Numbered from the stretch's first letter, positions 44,947 to 56,655 are shown. The stretch is 64,000 nt of DNA from Campylobacter estrildidarum (GCF_005406205.1 NZ_NXLZ01000011.1:1-64000), one strand, 5' to 3'. The notes: generated from the letters alone by a model not told the origin. Numbers and translations are program-made.

Positions 44947-47900
44947 ATGAAAAGAAGAAAATTTTTAATCGGTTCAGGATTAAGCATTGGAGCGATTTCA
45001 GCACTTGGATATTCTGATACTTTAAAGCATACATTAACTTTTTCAGATAAAGGAACTAAAGCAAAAAATACTATCTATGCAAACGCGCAAGAATGCGAAG
45101 CGACTATAAATCAAAATGGAATTAATTTTAATGATAAATTTAACATAATGCCAAGCGTTTGTAATGGTTGTGTTACCTTTTGCTCTGTACGTGCTAAAAT
45201 AGATAAAAAAAGTCAAAAGGTTCTTAGGGTAAGTGGAAATCCTTACAGCCTACTTTCAAGCGATCCTTATCTTGATATGAATACACCTTTAAAGGAAAGT
45301 TTTATTGCCTTATCAAATCATAATGAAAATGGTTTAAATATGCGTTCTACGTGTTGCGTTAGAGGCAATTTCGTCCATCATAAACTTGATGATGAATTTA
45401 GAATCACAAAGCCTTTAAAAAGAGTAGGAAAACGCGGAGAAAATAAATGGAAAAGCATTGGCATTGAAGAATTAATTTCTGAAATTGTAAATGGTGGAGA
45501 TCTATTTAATGAAGGACATATCGAAGGACTTAAAACATTTTGCGATACAAAAACTTTAATTGATGAAAAAAATCCAGATTATGGTCCTTTAGCAAATAAA
45601 TTGTGTATTTTAGGCACAGGAGATGAAGGAAGGCAAAATTTTATCACTCACAGATTTGCTCAAAGTTTTGGAACGATAAATTACTTAGGACATACTGCAA
45701 TCTGTGGTCTTTCTATGCGTGCGGGTGAAGCTGCTTATTTGAATGATTTTCAAAAATACCCCCATTTAAAACCTGATTTTGAACACTGTAAATTTCTTCT
45801 TAATATAGCAACCGCACCCGCACAAGCTGGAAATCCTTTTAAAAGACAAGCGCATTTACTCGCAAAAGCTAGAAGTGAAGGAGAAATGAAATACGTTACC
45901 ATAACTCCAAATTTAACCAACGCTGATACCTTTGCAGTAGAAAACAAATCAAGATGGATACCTATAAAACCAGGAAGCGATCTTGCTTTTGTTATGGGAA
46001 TGTTAAGAGTGATCATAGAAAACAAACTTTATAATCTTTCTTATTTAAAAATTCCAAGTTTAAAATCGCAAATTGCCCTTAATGATGTTAGTTTTACCAA
46101 TGCAACTCATCTTGTCTTGCAAGATGAAGAAAATTATGGCACTTTTTTAAGAGATGAAAATAATCAAATTTTAGTCCTTGAAAATGGCATTCTTAAAAAT
46201 GCCGATGAAGTCAAACAAGCTGATCTTGAATTTAACGGGAATGTAGAATACAAAGGCAAAATGTATCGAGTAAAAACTAGCTTTGAAATTTTAAAAGAAA
46301 ATATTTTTGAATATAGCTTAGAAGAATATGCACAAAAATGTGAAATTGAACCAAATATCATAGCTGATTTAGCAAAAGAATTTACTTCGTATGGTAGAGC
46401 TGTGGCGACTGATTGTCACGGAGGAACTATGCATACAACAGGATTTTATACCGCTTATGCGATCATGATGCTAGGAAGCATGGTAGGAAATTTAAACCAT
46501 AAAGGAGGTATGAGTATAGGAGGTGGAAAATTCAATAGTTTTAATGGAAAAATGTTTAATCTTTTAGCCTATGAAGGTAAAAAGAAACCTTATGGAACAA
46601 GAATAGATCGCGCAAGAAAAGCCTACGAAACCAGTACGGAATTTCAAGAAAAAATCAAAAACAATCAAAATCCATATCCTGCTAAAGATCAATGGTATCC
46701 ATTGAGTAATGCTTTAGAAAATGAAGTTTTAACAAGCAGTGCTAATGCTTACCCGTATAAACTTGGCACCTTAATAACCTGGGGAACTAGTCTTGTCTAT
46801 GGGCAAAGTTTAAATTCAAAAACTATCGAACTTTTAAAAGATCCCAAAAAATCAATTCCATTATTTATAGCTATAGATCCTTTTATTAATGAAACAAGTT
46901 TATATGCTGATTATATCATTCCTGATAGTGTTCTTTTTGAAACTTGGGGAGTATTATCTCCTTGGGCTGGTTATGCTACAAAAACAACTCATTTAAGATT
47001 TCCTATTGTCCAAAGTCCAAATGAAAAATTTAAAAATGGTCAAAGTATATGCATGGATAGTTTTTTAATTGAACTTGGAAAAGCTTTAAATTTATCATCT
47101 TTTGGAAAAGATGCCATTAAAGATAAAGATGGAAATTATTATCCTTTAGATAAACCGGAAGATTTTTATTTAAGAGCTTTTTTAAATGTTGCATTGGATA
47201 CCCAAAATCCTGTAAATGATATCAGCGATGAAGAATTTAAGATAAGTGGATTACAAAAATATGAAAAAATCTTAAAAGAAATTTGTAAAGAGCATTGGAG
47301 AAAAGTAGCTTTTATAATGAGTCGTGGAGGAAGATTTTCTAATAAAGAAAGTGCCTATAAAGGTAATGCTTTAAGTAATTCTTATAAAAAAGCTATCGCG
47401 ATTTACAATGAAAAACTTGGGACTGCCAAAAATGCACTCAGTGGAGAAAGATATAGTGGAGCTATAAAATATTATGATGCAAGATATGCTAATGGGAAAA
47501 AAATTATCCAAAAAGAAGGTTTTGATCTTTTAGCGTTTAATTATAAATCTAATATTTTCTCTTCTTATTCCGCCACCCTTGAGTCTTTAAAAGAAATAAA
47601 ATATAGCACCTATATAGATATTAATTCACAAAGTGCAAAAAAATACAATATCAAAAATGGCGATAAGGTAAAATTGAGCACTTATGAAAGTTCGATTATA
47701 GGTTATGTAAGAGTTAAAGAAGGCATCCATCCATCGGCTGTTGGCTTAGAATATGGGGATGGAAGAGGTGCGGAAGGTGCAAAAGATTTAAGCATAGACG
47801 GTAAAACTCTTAAAGCAAGAATTAGAAGAAAAAATGGGATTGCTTACAATCAATTAGGTTTAAGAGATATTACAAGACCCAATAGTCCAAATTTAAGTGA

Positions 47901-47958
47901 TTTTATTATAGGATCAAATGCAAGACAAGCGTTTATGGTAAAAATAGAAAAAATCTAG
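44947..47958 (+). CDS. ttrA: Tetrathionate reductase catalytic subunit TtrA (predicted)
   Basis: 1003-residue molybdopterin oxidoreductase. The N-terminus KRRKFLIG is a twin-arginine signal. Cys72, Cys75, Cys79 and one of Cys136/137 bind a [4Fe-4S] cluster; Cys253 in GHTAICGLSMR is the likely molybdenum ligand. The C-terminal dinucleotide-binding domain holds DINSQSAKKYNIKNGDKV. The length is near the 1020 residues of Salmonella TtrA and far above thiosulfate or DMSO reductases. Substrate by homology is tetrathionate, but arsenate or another sulfur oxyanion in the same ArrA/TtrA clade cannot be excluded without alignment. Confidence 0.83.
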   Translation: MKRRKFLIGSGLSIGAISALGYSDTLKHTLTFSDKGTKAKNTIYANAQECEATINQNGINFNDKFNIMPSVCNGCVTFCSVRAKIDKKSQKVLRVSGNPYSLLSSDPYLDMNTPLKESFIALSNHNENGLNMRSTCCVRGNFVHHKLDDEFRITKPLKRVGKRGENKWKSIGIEELISEIVNGGDLFNEGHIEGLKTFCDTKTLIDEKNPDYGPLANKLCILGTGDEGRQNFITHRFAQSFGTINYLGHTAICGLSMRAGEAAYLNDFQKYPHLKPDFEHCKFLLNIATAPAQAGNPFKRQAHLLAKARSEGEMKYVTITPNLTNADTFAVENKSRWIPIKPGSDLAFVMGMLRVIIENKLYNLSYLKIPSLKSQIALNDVSFTNATHLVLQDEENYGTFLRDENNQILVLENGILKNADEVKQADLEFNGNVEYKGKMYRVKTSFEILKENIFEYSLEEYAQKCEIEPNIIADLAKEFTSYGRAVATDCHGGTMHTTGFYTAYAIMMLGSMVGNLNHKGGMSIGGGKFNSFNGKMFNLLAYEGKKKPYGTRIDRARKAYETSTEFQEKIKNNQNPYPAKDQWYPLSNALENEVLTSSANAYPYKLGTLITWGTSLVYGQSLNSKTIELLKDPKKSIPLFIAIDPFINETSLYADYIIPDSVLFETWGVLSPWAGYATKTTHLRFPIVQSPNEKFKNGQSICMDSFLIELGKALNLSSFGKDAIKDKDGNYYPLDKPEDFYLRAFLNVALDTQNPVNDISDEEFKISGLQKYEKILKEICKEHWRKVAFIMSRGGRFSNKESAYKGNALSNSYKKAIAIYNEKLGTAKNALSGERYSGAIKYYDARYANGKKIIQKEGFDLLAFNYKSNIFSSYSATLESLKEIKYSTYIDINSQSAKKYNIKNGDKVKLSTYESSIIGYVRVKEGIHPSAVGLEYGDGRGAEGAKDLSIDGKTLKARIRRKNGIAYNQLGLRDITRPNSPNLSDFIIGSNARQAFMVKIEKI

Positions 47959-47960
47959 TC

Positions 47961-47990
47961 TTTATCATCTTGAATATTCAAGATGATAAA
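47961..47990. terminator. Bidirectional terminator, perfect 30-base palindrome
   Basis: Bases 47961-47990 equal their own reverse complement exactly. It lies between ttrA (plus) and the convergent reductase gene, and can fold into a long stem on either transcript. It marks the right edge of the respiratory gene block. Confidence 0.75.
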
Positions 47991-47992
47991 TC

Positions 47993-48772
47993 TTATTTAA
48001 AAGTAGTTCCTCCATCAACAATGAAAGTATGTCCAGTTACCCAGCTTGCCTTTGAAGAGCAAAGAAAAAGACAAGCACCCGCCAAATCTTCAGGCTGACC
48101 CATACGATTAAGTGGGCTTAAATCAATTGTGGCTTGCTTAACTTCTTCATAATTTGTAAAAGCTCTTAAAGCATCTGTTTCAATAGGACCGCCACTGACA
48201 ACATTTACACGGATATTTTTTTCTCCAAGTTCGGTAGCTGCATATCTTGCCATAGCTTCAACCGCTGCTTTTGCTGTTCCATGCCCTGCATAATTTTCTA
48301 TATAAACTAAATTTCCAGTAGAAGAAATAGAAATAATACTTCCTCCCCCTACTTTTTCCATTCTCTTAGCTGCCTCTTGAGCACCTACAACGAAAGCATT
48401 GACTGTAGCTGTAAAGATATTATTAATCCCTTTAGGTTTCAATTTCATAAATTTAGTATATCCGCCTACTACTGCACGGCCAGAAATAATTGCATTAGAA
48501 ATAAAATAATCTATGCGATCAAAATCTTGATCGATTTTTTCAAAAAGCTCTTTATACGTTTCAGGTTCTAAAATGTTAAATTCGTAAGCTCTTGCTTTAA
48601 TTTTATAGTTTGTTTCCAAATCTTTTATCATTTCTTCTGCGATTTGAACGTTGGAATTATAAGTAAAAGCTATATTCGCGCCCACCTTTGCAAATTCATA
48701 TACAATAGCCTTCCCAATTCCACGCGTTCCACCGCTAATTACTAAAGTTTTTCCTTGAAATTCTTGATTCAT
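47993..48772 (-). CDS. FabL-like enoyl-ACP reductase / short-chain dehydrogenase
   Basis: 259-residue SDR. The cofactor loop GGTRGIGKA is followed by catalytic Y-x6-K in NYAGHGTAKAAVEA, the spacing typical of enoyl-ACP reductases (FabI/FabL) rather than the Y-x3-K of ordinary SDRs. RVNVVSGGPIETDALRAF matches the FabL substrate loop. It may reduce trans-2-enoyl-ACP in fatty-acid synthesis, beside or instead of FabI. It shares one base with dapA. Confidence 0.78.
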   Translation of the reverse strand: MNQEFQGKTLVISGGTRGIGKAIVYEFAKVGANIAFTYNSNVQIAEEMIKDLETNYKIKARAYEFNILEPETYKELFEKIDQDFDRIDYFISNAIISGRAVVGGYTKFMKLKPKGINNIFTATVNAFVVGAQEAAKRMEKVGGGSIISISSTGNLVYIENYAGHGTAKAAVEAMARYAATELGEKNIRVNVVSGGPIETDALRAFTNYEEVKQATIDLSPLNRMGQPEDLAGACLFLCSSKASWVTGHTFIVDGGTTFK

Positions 48773-49668
48773 TAAAATCCTTTAATATCATATTTTTTCA
48801 TTACTTCTTGTATTTTAGCATAGTTTTCTTTACTAGGAGGACAAAGAGGGAGTCTAAATTCTAATTTTTCTATCAATCCAGCTATATACATAGCTGTTTT
48901 TATAGGGATTGGATTGCTTTCGCAAAATAAAATTTTATTGATATTGTAAAGCTCATCATTGATCTGTTTTGCCTCTTTATAATTTCCTTCCAAAGCCTTA
49001 TGCGTAAGTAAGCTAATCTTATCGGGCAATAAATTTGAAGTGACGGAAATAACTCCCTTTCCTCCATCTGAAAGTATAGGATAATTAATCGCATCTTCAC
49101 CACTAATTAAAACTATCTTAGGTTCGTGGGCAAGTAAATCTACGCATTTATCAATACTTCCACTTGCTTCTTTAATCCCATAAATATTTTCACAATCTCT
49201 AAAAAGATTAATAGCAGTTTCAGTTGCAATATCACAACCTGTTCTTCCTGGAACATTATATAAAAGAATAGGAATATCCACACTCATTGCAATCGCTTTA
49301 TAATGCTCATAAAGCCCTTTTTGCGTTGGCTTGTTATAATACGGAGCTACACTTAAAATACCATCTGCTCCACAATTTCTTGCAAATTGTGCTAGATCAA
49401 CCGCTTCATGTGTTGCATTACTTCCAGCACCTGCTAAAACTTTAACTCTTGTATTTTTACAAACATCTACTGCGATCTCGATACAAGCTTTGTGTTCATC
49501 GTGTGTTAAAGTTGCACTTTCGCCGGTTGTACCTACAGGTACTACCGCATCAATCCCATTATCAATTTGTCTTTGAATGAGTTTTGCATAACCTTGCTCA
49601 TCGATTTTATTATCCTTAAAAGGAGTAATAAGCGCGGTCATTGCTCCAATGATGACATTACTATCCAT
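48772..49668 (-). CDS. dapA: 4-hydroxy-tetrahydrodipicolinate synthase
   Basis: 298-residue DapA. The Schiff-base lysine lies in [10 protein letters not shown] and the pyruvate-site motifs [14 protein letters not shown] and [10 protein letters not shown] are intact. It commits aspartate semialdehyde to lysine and diaminopimelate. It follows the M16 protease gene with a 1-base gap. Confidence 0.97.
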   Translation of the reverse strand: MDSNVIIGAMTALITPFKDNKIDEQGYAKLIQRQIDNGIDAVVPVGTTGESATLTHDEHKACIEIAVDVCKNTRVKVLAGAGSNATHEAVDLAQFARNCGADGILSVAPYYNKPTQKGLYEHYKAIAMSVDIPILLYNVPGRTGCDIATETAINLFRDCENIYGIKEASGSIDKCVDLLAHEPKIVLISGEDAINYPILSDGGKGVISVTSNLLPDKISLLTHKALEGNYKEAKQINDELYNINKILFCESNPIPIKTAMYIAGLIEKLEFRLPLCPPSKENYAKIQEVMKKYDIKGF

Positions 49669-49669
49669 T

Positions 49670-50911
49670 TTATTCCTTTCTTAAAATCAAAGTCGTGGAA
49701 TTTTCTTCACTAAAGTATTTTTTAGCACATTTTTGCAAATCCAATAAGGTTAGCTTTTCAATTTTTTCTTCATAGCTTAGTAGCGGATTTAAATCTCCTC
49801 TTGCCAAATAAGATCCATAAATATTAGAAACTGCACTCGCTGTATCAAGCGAAAAAATAAAATCGCTTTTTATATTATTTTTAACTCTTTGTAAATCTTT
49901 TTCTGAAAATTTTCCTTTTTTAATTTGCTCTAAAATTTTCCAAAGCTCCTTTTCAACTTCTTCAGCTTTAATTCCTACATTGCAATTGCAAATAAAAATA
50001 AATAAATTTTCATCAATGCAATCATTAGCAAAAGCATAAAAATCATTGATTAAATGGAGTTTATCTACTAAAATTTCATTTATAATAGAACTTTTTCCAC
50101 TTCCTAAAAGCTCTGATAAGGCATTTAAGGTTGGAATATCTTTGTGTTTAAAATTTGGAATTTTAAATCCTATTGCAAAAATTTGAGTTTGAGTTTCTTT
50201 TTTTACAATAATTCTTTTTGCGCCATCTTGTTTAGGTTCTTGTGTATGAATTTTTGGGATAGTTTTTGTATTTTTAATGTTTTCAAAATGTTTTCTAGAA
50301 AGATCAAAAACTTCTTGATGTTCTATATCTCCACTAACAAGTAAAATAGCATTTTTAGGTTGATAATATACACTATGAAAATCTCTAATATCTTCAATAG
50401 TCCAATTTTCTATATCTTTGTAAAATCCTATAGGAGTCCAATGATAAGGATGATACATAAAAGCATGATTAAAAAGTCTAAAGTATAAATAACCAAGCGG
50501 ATTATTATCCGTTCTCCATCTACGCTCTTCTAAAACAACATTTCTTTCAGGCTGAAATTCTTCATCTTTTAAATTTAAATTAGCCATTAATTCAGCAAAA
50601 AGCTCTAAGGCTTTATCTAAATTTTTTTTAGCACATTTTATGTAATAATGTGTATAATCAAAGCCCGTGCTTGCATTATCTAAGCCTCCAAAGCTTTTAA
50701 CAATTTCATCAAATTCACCGGCTTTAAGGTTTTTTGTGCTTTTAAAATTTAAATGCTCAAGCATATGAGCAATTCCGCTTTTACCCATAACTTCATTTCT
50801 TGATCCCACTTTATAAAAAATATCGACACTGATTACATCGCTATTTTTATTTATTGGAAAAGAATAAACTTCAAGTTTATTCTTTAGGCGAATTTTTTCA
50901 AAATGAATCAT
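49670..50911 (-). CDS. M16-family zinc protease
   Basis: 413 residues. The inverted zinc motif HMLEH (H-x-x-E-H) is in [13 protein letters not shown], and the distal Glu in [13 protein letters not shown]. Both halves of the M16 pair of domains are present. No signal peptide is seen, so a cytoplasmic or processing role is likely. It overlaps pyrD by 4 bases and precedes dapA. Confidence 0.9.
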   Translation of the reverse strand: MIHFEKIRLKNKLEVYSFPINKNSDVISVDIFYKVGSRNEVMGKSGIAHMLEHLNFKSTKNLKAGEFDEIVKSFGGLDNASTGFDYTHYYIKCAKKNLDKALELFAELMANLNLKDEEFQPERNVVLEERRWRTDNNPLGYLYFRLFNHAFMYHPYHWTPIGFYKDIENWTIEDIRDFHSVYYQPKNAILLVSGDIEHQEVFDLSRKHFENIKNTKTIPKIHTQEPKQDGAKRIIVKKETQTQIFAIGFKIPNFKHKDIPTLNALSELLGSGKSSIINEILVDKLHLINDFYAFANDCIDENLFIFICNCNVGIKAEEVEKELWKILEQIKKGKFSEKDLQRVKNNIKSDFIFSLDTASAVSNIYGSYLARGDLNPLLSYEEKIEKLTLLDLQKCAKKYFSEENSTTLILRKE

Positions 50912-51957
50912 TTAAGATTAACTCCCACAGCTTCGCTAATATGCATAAAACCATCTTGCCTTAATAAAGAAATTAATTCTTGATTGATATTTTTAACTAT
51001 ACTCGGTCCTTTAAAGATTAAAGCAGTATAAATTTGAACTAAATTTGCCCCATTTTTAATACGCTCATACGCTTCTTTTCCACTATCAATACCCCCGCAA
51101 GAAATTAAAAGAGTATGAGAGAAAAACTCTTTGGCTAACTCTTTAAAGAAAAGGCCATTTTTCTTTTGAATAAGCTTTCCGCTGATACCTCCAAAGGTTC
51201 GCCCATTGTCAATTAAAGAATAATCTGTACTTGTATTGGCAATTATAAAACCATCAGCTCCCTTTTCTATAGCTTGTTGGCAAAGAGCTATAGCTATAGG
51301 AATTTCTAAATCAGGCGCTATTTTTATAAAAATAGGCTTTGAAGTGATTTTTTTTGCTTCTGTTAATAAATCATTTAAAAACTGATCGTTTTGTAAATCT
51401 CTTAAATTTTTAGTGTTTGGAGATGAAATATTTATAGCAAAATAATCACACAAATCTTTAAATTCTCTTAGCAAAATAAAATAATCCTCCAAAGCATTTT
51501 GACTGTCTTTATTTTTACCAATATTTGCACCCAAAGGCAAAGCAAAAGGATAAACTTTTGAAACATGCGAACGCACTTCATATGATCCTTTATTGTTAAA
51601 GCCCATAGCATTTTGAATGCTTTCTTGTTTTACCAAACGAAAAACTCTTGGTTTTTCGTTTCCTTCTTGCGGTCTAGGAGTAAAAGTGCCGTATTCTAAA
51701 AACCCAAAACCCAAGGCACTAAGAGGCTTAACCATAGTTCCATTTTTATCAAAACCACCTGCTATACCAACAGGAGAATTAAAATTAAGCCCTAGTAAAT
51801 TTTGTTTTAAGCTTGCATCGTTGATGACAAATTTTTTAGCCATCAAACCTAATGCAGCTGGAAAAATAGCATTAAGACCTCTTAAAGAATGCTCTACTAA
51901 ATAATGAGCGGACTCTGGTTCAAGTTTAAAAAGCAAAGGTTTTATTTGTTCATACAT
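50908..51957 (-). CDS. pyrD: Dihydroorotate dehydrogenase, class 2 (quinone)
   Basis: 349 residues. The N-terminal membrane-binding helix, FMN-site GIAGGFDKNG and NISSPNTKNLRDLQ, and the class 2 catalytic Ser in NISSPNT mark the quinone-linked enzyme. It feeds electrons to menaquinone while making pyrimidines. Confidence 0.96.
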   Translation of the reverse strand: MYEQIKPLLFKLEPESAHYLVEHSLRGLNAIFPAALGLMAKKFVINDASLKQNLLGLNFNSPVGIAGGFDKNGTMVKPLSALGFGFLEYGTFTPRPQEGNEKPRVFRLVKQESIQNAMGFNNKGSYEVRSHVSKVYPFALPLGANIGKNKDSQNALEDYFILLREFKDLCDYFAINISSPNTKNLRDLQNDQFLNDLLTEAKKITSKPIFIKIAPDLEIPIAIALCQQAIEKGADGFIIANTSTDYSLIDNGRTFGGISGKLIQKKNGLFFKELAKEFFSHTLLISCGGIDSGKEAYERIKNGANLVQIYTALIFKGPSIVKNINQELISLLRQDGFMHISEAVGVNLK

Positions 51958-52013
51958 TTTTTTCCTTTAAAAATATAAAAAATAATGTAAATTTTAACTA
52001 AATGAAAATAAAG

Positions 52014-53750
52014 TTAAGCTTTTATTTCCTTTTCTTTATTTTTAAATTTACAATAAAGCTCACAAGTTTTCAAAAGCTCTTCATCTTTTCCTATAGCTAA
52101 AACCTTTCCTTGATCTATCATTACAATTTTATCGGCATTTTCAACTGTACTTAACCGGTGTGCGATCATTAAAATCAATCTCTCTTTTTTAAGATTTTCT
52201 ATGGTTTTCATTATAGCTTTTTCACTTTCATTATCAAGCGCAGATGTTGCTTCATCAAAAATCAATAAATCCGGATTTTTATACAAAGCTCTAGCAATAG
52301 CAATGCGTTGTTTTTGTCCTCCACTTAAATTTTTTCCATGCTCTTTTATTTCGGCGTAAATTCCACCCATTGACTCTACAAACTCGTAGGCATTTGCAAG
52401 TTTTAAAGCTTCAACCACCCTTTTTTCATCCAAATATTCACTATAAGCTACATTTTCAGCAAAACTATCATTAAAAAGATAAATATTTTGAGTTACAAGT
52501 CCTATTCTATCTCTTAAGCTCTCGATATTAAAATCACTAATATCTAAACCATTGAGCAAAATTTTACCTTGTTTTTTTTCATAAAAATACATTAAAAGAT
52601 TAATAATCGAAGACTTTCCACCACCACTAGCACCAACAAGTGCTAAAGTTTCTCCTTTTTTAAAATCAAAATCGATACCATCTAATACATTTTTAAATGA
52701 ATTATCATAAGCAAATTCTACTTTTTCAAATTTTATATTTTCTATATTTTTTAATTCTTTTTTTCCTCCTTTAATTTGAGGCTCTAAATCCAACAAATAA
52801 AAAGTTCTCTCACTTGCTGCTACCGCTCCTTGAATACTTCCATATAAGGCTGAAAGCCTCTTTATAGGTGTATAAGCCCAAAAGAGTGCCGAAATAAAAG
52901 AAAAAAAACTTCCAACGCTCATAGTTCCATTAATAACTTCTCGTCCTCCAACAATGATAACAACAGCAACCCCGATAGAACCTACAATTTCCATCATCGG
53001 ACTTGTTAAAGCATTAATTCTTGTGCTTTTTAAAATAACTTTGCAAAAAGACTCATTTTCTTGATCGAATTTTTGTCTTTCTTTTTCTTGTGCATTATTA
53101 GCTTTGACTAATTCTATATTTGAAAAAATTTCTCCCAAACGAGATAAAAGATCTGAATTTTTTTCTTGGATATTTCTTGCATAGAGCTTTAGTTTTTTAA
53201 CAAGATAAAATAAAGGAATAATAGCAATTGGTAAAACAATTAAAGCAAAAAAAGCCAATTTTGGACTTTGAATCACAACTACAGCTAAAAGCCCTATAGC
53301 GGTAATTAATTGGGTTAAAAAATCTGGGATAATATTAGAAACAATGCTTTGTAAAGCACCTATATCATTAGTACAACGGCTAATTAATTCCCCACTTCTA
53401 TGTTGCTTAAAAAAATCCATATCCAAACGCAAAATATTTTTCAAAACCTTAGAACGCAAAACCCTTAACATATCTGTACCAATATAAGAAATATAATAAG
53501 TTTGCAAATAAGAACCTGCATTTTTAAGAAAATAAACCAAAACGAACAAAAAAGGAACAAAATAAAGCATAGTTTCTTTTTTTTCTATAAAAATTTGATC
53601 CAAAATAGGCTTTATCATATAAGCAGTTGCCGAAGTTCCGCCACTTGCCAAAAGTATTCCAATTCCAACAATAAAAAATTGCTTCCAATACCTTTTATAA
53701 AAAGGTTTAAAGCGGATTAAAACCTCTTTTAAATTCATTTCTTTATGCAT
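52014..53750 (-). CDS. msbA: Lipid A/multidrug ABC exporter MsbA-like
   Basis: 578 residues from ATG 53750 ([11 protein letters not shown]), chosen because GGGAG lies 7 bases before it; two upstream in-frame ATGs overlap the cysS end more deeply. Six transmembrane helices are followed by an ATPase with Walker [12 protein letters not shown], signature [12 protein letters not shown] and Walker [12 protein letters not shown]. Probable flippase of lipid A or lipid-linked glycans. It overlaps the cysS stop by 8 bases. Confidence 0.9.
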   Translation of the reverse strand: MHKEMNLKEVLIRFKPFYKRYWKQFFIVGIGILLASGGTSATAYMIKPILDQIFIEKKETMLYFVPFLFVLVYFLKNAGSYLQTYYISYIGTDMLRVLRSKVLKNILRLDMDFFKQHRSGELISRCTNDIGALQSIVSNIIPDFLTQLITAIGLLAVVVIQSPKLAFFALIVLPIAIIPLFYLVKKLKLYARNIQEKNSDLLSRLGEIFSNIELVKANNAQEKERQKFDQENESFCKVILKSTRINALTSPMMEIVGSIGVAVVIIVGGREVINGTMSVGSFFSFISALFWAYTPIKRLSALYGSIQGAVAASERTFYLLDLEPQIKGGKKELKNIENIKFEKVEFAYDNSFKNVLDGIDFDFKKGETLALVGASGGGKSSIINLLMYFYEKKQGKILLNGLDISDFNIESLRDRIGLVTQNIYLFNDSFAENVAYSEYLDEKRVVEALKLANAYEFVESMGGIYAEIKEHGKNLSGGQKQRIAIARALYKNPDLLIFDEATSALDNESEKAIMKTIENLKKERLILMIAHRLSTVENADKIVMIDQGKVLAIGKDEELLKTCELYCKFKNKEKEIKA

Positions 53751-55125
53751 TTTCATACTCCCAAATTGTTCCATTTGGTGTATCTTGTAAAAAGATACCT
53801 TCTTTGATTAAATTCTCTCTTATTTCATCAGCTTTTTTAAAATCTTTTTCTTTTTTTGCTTCATTTCTTTTTAAAATTTCATTTTCAATCCAAGCTTTTT
53901 TATCTTCACTCACACCCCATTGAAAATATTCTTTTGTATTTATAAAACCAAAGCCAAAAATTTTAGCTAATTCATCTAAAGAATTCTTAATATCTTGTTT
54001 TAAAGTTTTATTTTTTTTATCTAATTCTAAATTAGCATTATTGATAAAATCATCCAAACAGGCTAAAGCTTTAGAGATGTTTAGATCATCATTTAAAATT
54101 TCTAAAATTTTTTGTGCAATATCGCTTTGAAATGTTGTATTTTGCACCATATCAAAATCTAAAATTTCATCCATATCCAGTCTCTTTTTAAGACGATAAA
54201 ATTTATCAAGACGTTTTTTAGTAGCATACAAATCTTCCAAAGAATAATTAAAATGCGCCCTATAATGCGAATTTAAAAGATAAAATCTCAATGCCTCACC
54301 CATAAAATCTTTAAGTGCATCTTTTAAAAAAAAGCTATTGTTAAGGCTTTTGCTCATTTTTTCGCCATTGATTTTGACAAAACCATTATGAAGCCAAATT
54401 TTAGCTAAAGATCTTTCACAGCCACAACGACACTGCGCTGATTCATTCTCATGATGAGGAAAAAGCAAGTCAATTCCACCCGCATGAATATCAAGCGTAT
54501 CTTTAAAAATAGAATCAATCATAGCTACACATTCTGTATGCCAGCCTGGACGACCTTTTCCAAATTTACTTTCATAAAAATTTTTATCAAATTTCCAAAG
54601 TACAAAATCGCTTTCGTTTTTTTTCTTAACATCATTTACAAGACGAGAAATATTTTCATCCAAACTTCGCTTAGAAAGACTTAAATAATCTTTATCCTTA
54701 CTTGTATCAAAATACACACCATCTTTCAAAATATAAGTAAAACCTTTTTCTTCTAATCTTGAAATCAAGTCAATCATTTCCTCAATAAAATGAGTTGCCC
54801 TAGGTTTTAAATTAGGATCTAAAACGTTTAATTTTTTCATATCCTCTTCATAGCTTTGTATATAAAATTCAGTCAATTCTTTGATACTTTTCCCGCTTTC
54901 AGATATTTTTTTTAAAATTTTATCATCAATATCTGTATAATTTCGAACAAAATTCACTTCACAGCCTTGAGCAATTAAAACCCTACGTAATAAATCAAAG
55001 CAAACGCTACTTCTAGCATGTCCTAAATGCGCATCATCATAAACAGTAGGACCGCACAAATAAATATTGATTTTTTTTTGATCTAAATGAATTTTTTCTT
55101 TTTTAACACTATCCATCAACTTCAT
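53743..55125 (-). CDS. cysS: Cysteinyl-tRNA synthetase
   Basis: 460 residues from ATG 55125 (a TTG one codon upstream is also possible; GGGTGA lies 5 bases before the ATG). HIGH-type HLGHARS, zinc ligands CAYG-like C-R-C-G-C-E and the KMSKS loop ([10 protein letters not shown]) identify CysRS. It lies 4 bases after the murJ stop. Confidence 0.96.
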   Translation of the reverse strand: MKLMDSVKKEKIHLDQKKINIYLCGPTVYDDAHLGHARSSVCFDLLRRVLIAQGCEVNFVRNYTDIDDKILKKISESGKSIKELTEFYIQSYEEDMKKLNVLDPNLKPRATHFIEEMIDLISRLEEKGFTYILKDGVYFDTSKDKDYLSLSKRSLDENISRLVNDVKKKNESDFVLWKFDKNFYESKFGKGRPGWHTECVAMIDSIFKDTLDIHAGGIDLLFPHHENESAQCRCGCERSLAKIWLHNGFVKINGEKMSKSLNNSFFLKDALKDFMGEALRFYLLNSHYRAHFNYSLEDLYATKKRLDKFYRLKKRLDMDEILDFDMVQNTTFQSDIAQKILEILNDDLNISKALACLDDFINNANLELDKKNKTLKQDIKNSLDELAKIFGFGFINTKEYFQWGVSEDKKAWIENEILKRNEAKKEKDFKKADEIRENLIKEGIFLQDTPNGTIWEYENA

Positions 55126-55129
55126 CAAA

Positions 55130-56596
55130 TCACCCTTTAATACCCATATAAATCCAAATAAAAAGGTTTAAAATATAAGGTTTTGTTAAATAAAGCATTG
55201 CAGCAAAAATAATTAAAGCAATTATTGTTAAAAAACAAAATCTAAACGATATTAAACCAAAAAATTTCTTAAAACCAAATTCTTTAATATTAGCTCCAAG
55301 CAAATAAAAAGCACTTAAAGAACTAGAAAAAGCCACTCCTATAACTTTCAAATTTTCATCTTTGATTAAAATTACAAAAGCAATCGAACACAAAAGACTT
55401 ATAAATAAAGCTTTAAAGGCAATTAAAGCGGCTGTTTTTTGTTTAAATTTCGCATAAAGCCATAATGAAAGAAGTTTTTGCAAACCAAAAGGTAAAAGCC
55501 CTGCAAGATAAGCTATTAAAACATAAGCTGTTTGAATACTATCTTCGCGGGTAAAATTACCTCTTTGAAATAAAAGTTGGCAAATTTCTAAAGAAAAAAT
55601 AGAACCTGCTATACTAGAAACACAAAGTAAAATACTTAAAAATGCCATTGCCTTTTGCATAAATTTAGAAGCTAAAACTTCTTGATTACTTTTAATGTGT
55701 TTTAAAATCTTAGGAAAAGAAACTTGAGTTAAAGCTATAGCAAAAAGAGCCAAAGGAAGCTGAAAGACACGGTTTGCATAATACAAATAAGAAATACTTC
55801 CGCTGATTAAAAAACTCGCTATTGTGGTATCTAAAAGAGAGCTGATTTGGGTTGCAGAAGATCCTAAAACTCCATGAAAAAAATTCCCATAAAATGATTT
55901 CATTTTTGTTTTGGATTTTTTTAACCTTATGCTTAATATCATTGCCTTAATAACCGGATTATTTTTTAAGATAATTAAATGTAAAATCAATTGTGCCACA
56001 CCACTTAAAACCGTTGCGTAAGAAAAATAATAAAGAGTTTTTAAAGGATAATTTTTATCTACAAAAAATGCGGCTATAACTATACTTAAATTAAAAAATG
56101 CTGCACTAAAAGAAGTAATAAAAAATTTTTGTTTATAATTTAAAATTGCACCTAAAAAAGTAACCAAAAAAATAAAAAACAAATACCAAAAATTAATTGC
56201 CACCAAAGGAGAAGCAATATTTATAGTTTCTTGATTGAAACCAAAAGCGAAAATTTTAGTAAAAAAAGAAGAAAAAAAGCTCACTAAAAGGCAAAATAGT
56301 AATACAATTAAACTAAATTGCATCATTATATTAACACAAAATGCCCCTTTTTTTCTTGCTTTTACAAAATTTGGCAAAAAACTTTGTCCAAAAGCGCCTT
56401 CCGCAAAGATTCTTCTAAAAAAAGCGGGCATTTTTAAAGCTACAAAAAAGATATCGCTATAAAGGCCAGCTCCTAAAAAAAGTGCTATTAAAATATCTCT
56501 AACTAAACCTAAAACTCGAGAACATAAAATTCCCAAAGCATTGATAATAAAATTTTTAAATACTAAATTTTTCATATTTTTTTGAAAATTTTTCAT
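55130..56596 (-). CDS. murJ: Lipid II flippase MurJ (MviN)
   Basis: 488-residue MATE-like flippase with about 14 transmembrane helices; [19 protein letters not shown] and the region [17 protein letters not shown] are signatures. It moves lipid II across the membrane. The start is at ATG 56596 or seven codons later; neither has a clear ribosome site. Confidence 0.94.
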   Translation of the reverse strand: MKNFQKNMKNLVFKNFIINALGILCSRVLGLVRDILIALFLGAGLYSDIFFVALKMPAFFRRIFAEGAFGQSFLPNFVKARKKGAFCVNIMMQFSLIVLLFCLLVSFFSSFFTKIFAFGFNQETINIASPLVAINFWYLFFIFLVTFLGAILNYKQKFFITSFSAAFFNLSIVIAAFFVDKNYPLKTLYYFSYATVLSGVAQLILHLIILKNNPVIKAMILSIRLKKSKTKMKSFYGNFFHGVLGSSATQISSLLDTTIASFLISGSISYLYYANRVFQLPLALFAIALTQVSFPKILKHIKSNQEVLASKFMQKAMAFLSILLCVSSIAGSIFSLEICQLLFQRGNFTREDSIQTAYVLIAYLAGLLPFGLQKLLSLWLYAKFKQKTAALIAFKALFISLLCSIAFVILIKDENLKVIGVAFSSSLSAFYLLGANIKEFGFKKFFGLISFRFCFLTIIALIIFAAMLYLTKPYILNLFIWIYMGIKG

Positions 56597-56649
56597 AATT
56601 TTTTAGATATTAAAGATTTTATTTTAACTAAAATTGATTAAAAATTGAC

Positions 56650-56655
56650 TATAAT
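56650..56655 (+). promoter_or_regulatory. -10 box of the FapA-like gene
   Basis: TATAAT on the plus strand, 51 bases before the TTG start at 56707, in the divergent gap with murJ. AAGGAA (56697-56702) is 4 bases before the start. Confidence 0.45.
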
